Shown here: positions 62,944 to 64,000 of the stretch, one piece after another
How the letters are laid out: the number at the start of each line of letters is the position of its first letter
Position numbering within the stretch: the stretch's first letter is position 1
Source of the DNA: Lachnospiraceae bacterium
GTDB lineage: Bacteria; Bacillota; Clostridia; Lachnospirales; Lachnospiraceae
NCBI GenBank assembly: GCA_029012365.1
Contig: JAQXLY010000035.1
Location: 33,026 to 97,025, forward strand
DNA: 64,000 nt
Reading direction: 5' to 3'
Translations under genes and position numbers: made by a program
The notes under the pieces: generated by a model
The model's input: only the letters and a program-made list of their open reading frames with translations
What the model was told of the DNA's origin: nothing
Databases searched by the model: none

Positions 62944-62971
62944 GGGGCTGTCGCACCGGGTGCGTGGCCCT
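62944..62971 (+). terminator. Terminator after the Eda-VOC gene, TGTCGCA family
   Basis: GGGGCTGTCGCACC pairs with GGTGCGTGGCCC. A short T-containing tail (TATTCCT) follows, so it is a weaker candidate. It shares the TGTCGCA core. Confidence 0.55.
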
Positions 62972-63167
62972 ATTCCTGCAAGCAGGGGTACCGCTGACCG
63001 CATCGCCTCTTTCAGTCGCCTTTTCATTGAAAAAATATTCAGTGGTATTATGCCAAAAATAAATATGTCAGCACACTAGATGTTGAGTTCGAAAAAACTA
63101 TGTCTACTATAGAATGTTGTTCCGTAAAGCGTTGAAAAATAAGGAAAAAATAATTTAAAAAAAGGTG

Positions 63168-63196
63168 TTGACAGAACAAAAAAATGATGTTATACT
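63168..63196 (+). promoter_or_regulatory. rRNA operon promoter P1
   Basis: TTGACA (63168-63173) and TATACT (63191-63196) are 17 bp apart, embedded in AT-rich DNA. The interval 62972-63167 holds no gene. Confidence 0.9.
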
Positions 63197-63281
63197 AACG
63201 AAGCTGTCACCGAGAAGCAAAGAAAATGAATAGTTTTAAAAATTCGACAAAAAAGATTTTTAAAATAATTCAAAAAAGTGC

Positions 63282-63310
63282 TTGACAAACAGAAATCAAT
63301 ATGATATACT
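63282..63310 (+). promoter_or_regulatory. rRNA operon promoter P2
   Basis: TTGACA (63282-63287) and TATACT (63305-63310) are 17 bp apart, 114 bp after P1. The two share the same core boxes. A leader hairpin (TTCTGA/TCAGAA, 63402-63432) follows before the 16S gene. Confidence 0.9.
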
Positions 63311-63528
63311 GGTTAAGCTGCTTCGGTAAAACGACAGCAAACAACAAGAACCTTGATAATTAAACAGTAAGACAACCCTGAAAATTCATTTGAAATTTTC
63401 ATTCTGAAGATACGAGAAATCGTACCTCAGAAACAGTAAAGTCCGAAAGGACAACGGAACAAACCTTTGCTTGATTCTTTCGAAAGAAAGAGAAAAGCCA
63501 GAGTTGTTCTGAAACAGAATTAAACTTA

Positions 63529-64000
<472 letters not shown>

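Overview
The window comes from a low-to-mid GC, Gram-positive anaerobe of the Lachnospiraceae (Clostridium cluster XIVa). This rests on the 5' part of a 16S rRNA gene at the right edge, on consensus sigma-A promoters, on strong GGAGG-type ribosome sites, on T-box, FMN and yybP-ykoY-like riboregulators, on a YyaC-type spore protein and on a large Gram-positive SRP RNA. GH10 xylanase and GH29 fucosidase genes fit a gut glycan degrader. No phage, IS or integrase genes were seen, so most of the window looks like stable chromosome.

Layout. 1-4.6 kb (minus strand): a dTDP-L-rhamnose operon (rfbA, rfbB, rfbD, rfbC) followed by a secreted M15 carboxypeptidase cut by the window edge. 4.77-10.2 kb: a methionine operon with promoter, T-box leader, terminator and a 297-bp foldback element, then metQ (circularly permuted), metN, metI and metG. 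10.2-15.4 kb: a two-component system and an FtsX-type ABC exporter with a direct-repeat site between them. 15.5-18.1 kb: ydcF-like, tatD, rsmA. 18.1-20.5 kb: fucosidase and a divergent AraC regulator with a 21-bp phased direct repeat between them. 20.6-26.8 kb (minus): FMN-riboswitch-controlled ribU, a lipid kinase, a xylanase lipoprotein and an LTA-synthase-like enzyme.

27-39.2 kb: a GNAT protein and tadA, then a tight five-gene operon (28.4-39.2 kb) that I consider the main system here. It has a cNMP-fold protein, a kleisin-like protein (JetA/MukF type), a small kite-like protein (JetB/MukE type), a 1464-aa SMC-like ATPase (JetC/MukB type) and a TPR plus AAA+ protein. It looks like a Wadjet/MukBEF-type machine, but the JetD nuclease subunit is absent and two unusual partners are present. 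It sits between housekeeping genes.

39.2-48.2 kb: a small Ig-like protein, aroK-like, murA, a BceRS-like two-component system, mtnN, a TSCPD protein, murG, a radical SAM protein with the SRP RNA promoter inside its 3' end, the SRP RNA and a small hypothetical gene. 48.4-52.1 kb: a sugar ABC importer (two permeases and a lipoprotein). 52.2-54.9 kb: a yybP-ykoY-like riboswitch, an ABC ATPase and a 3'-truncated FtsX permease. 54.9-62.9 kb: dnaX, ybaB, recR, yyaC, an MPN-like/LysM membrane protein, a DUF5711-like propeller, a CvpA-like protein and an Eda-VOC fusion with a palindromic operator. 63.1-64 kb: tandem rRNA promoters and the 16S rRNA start.
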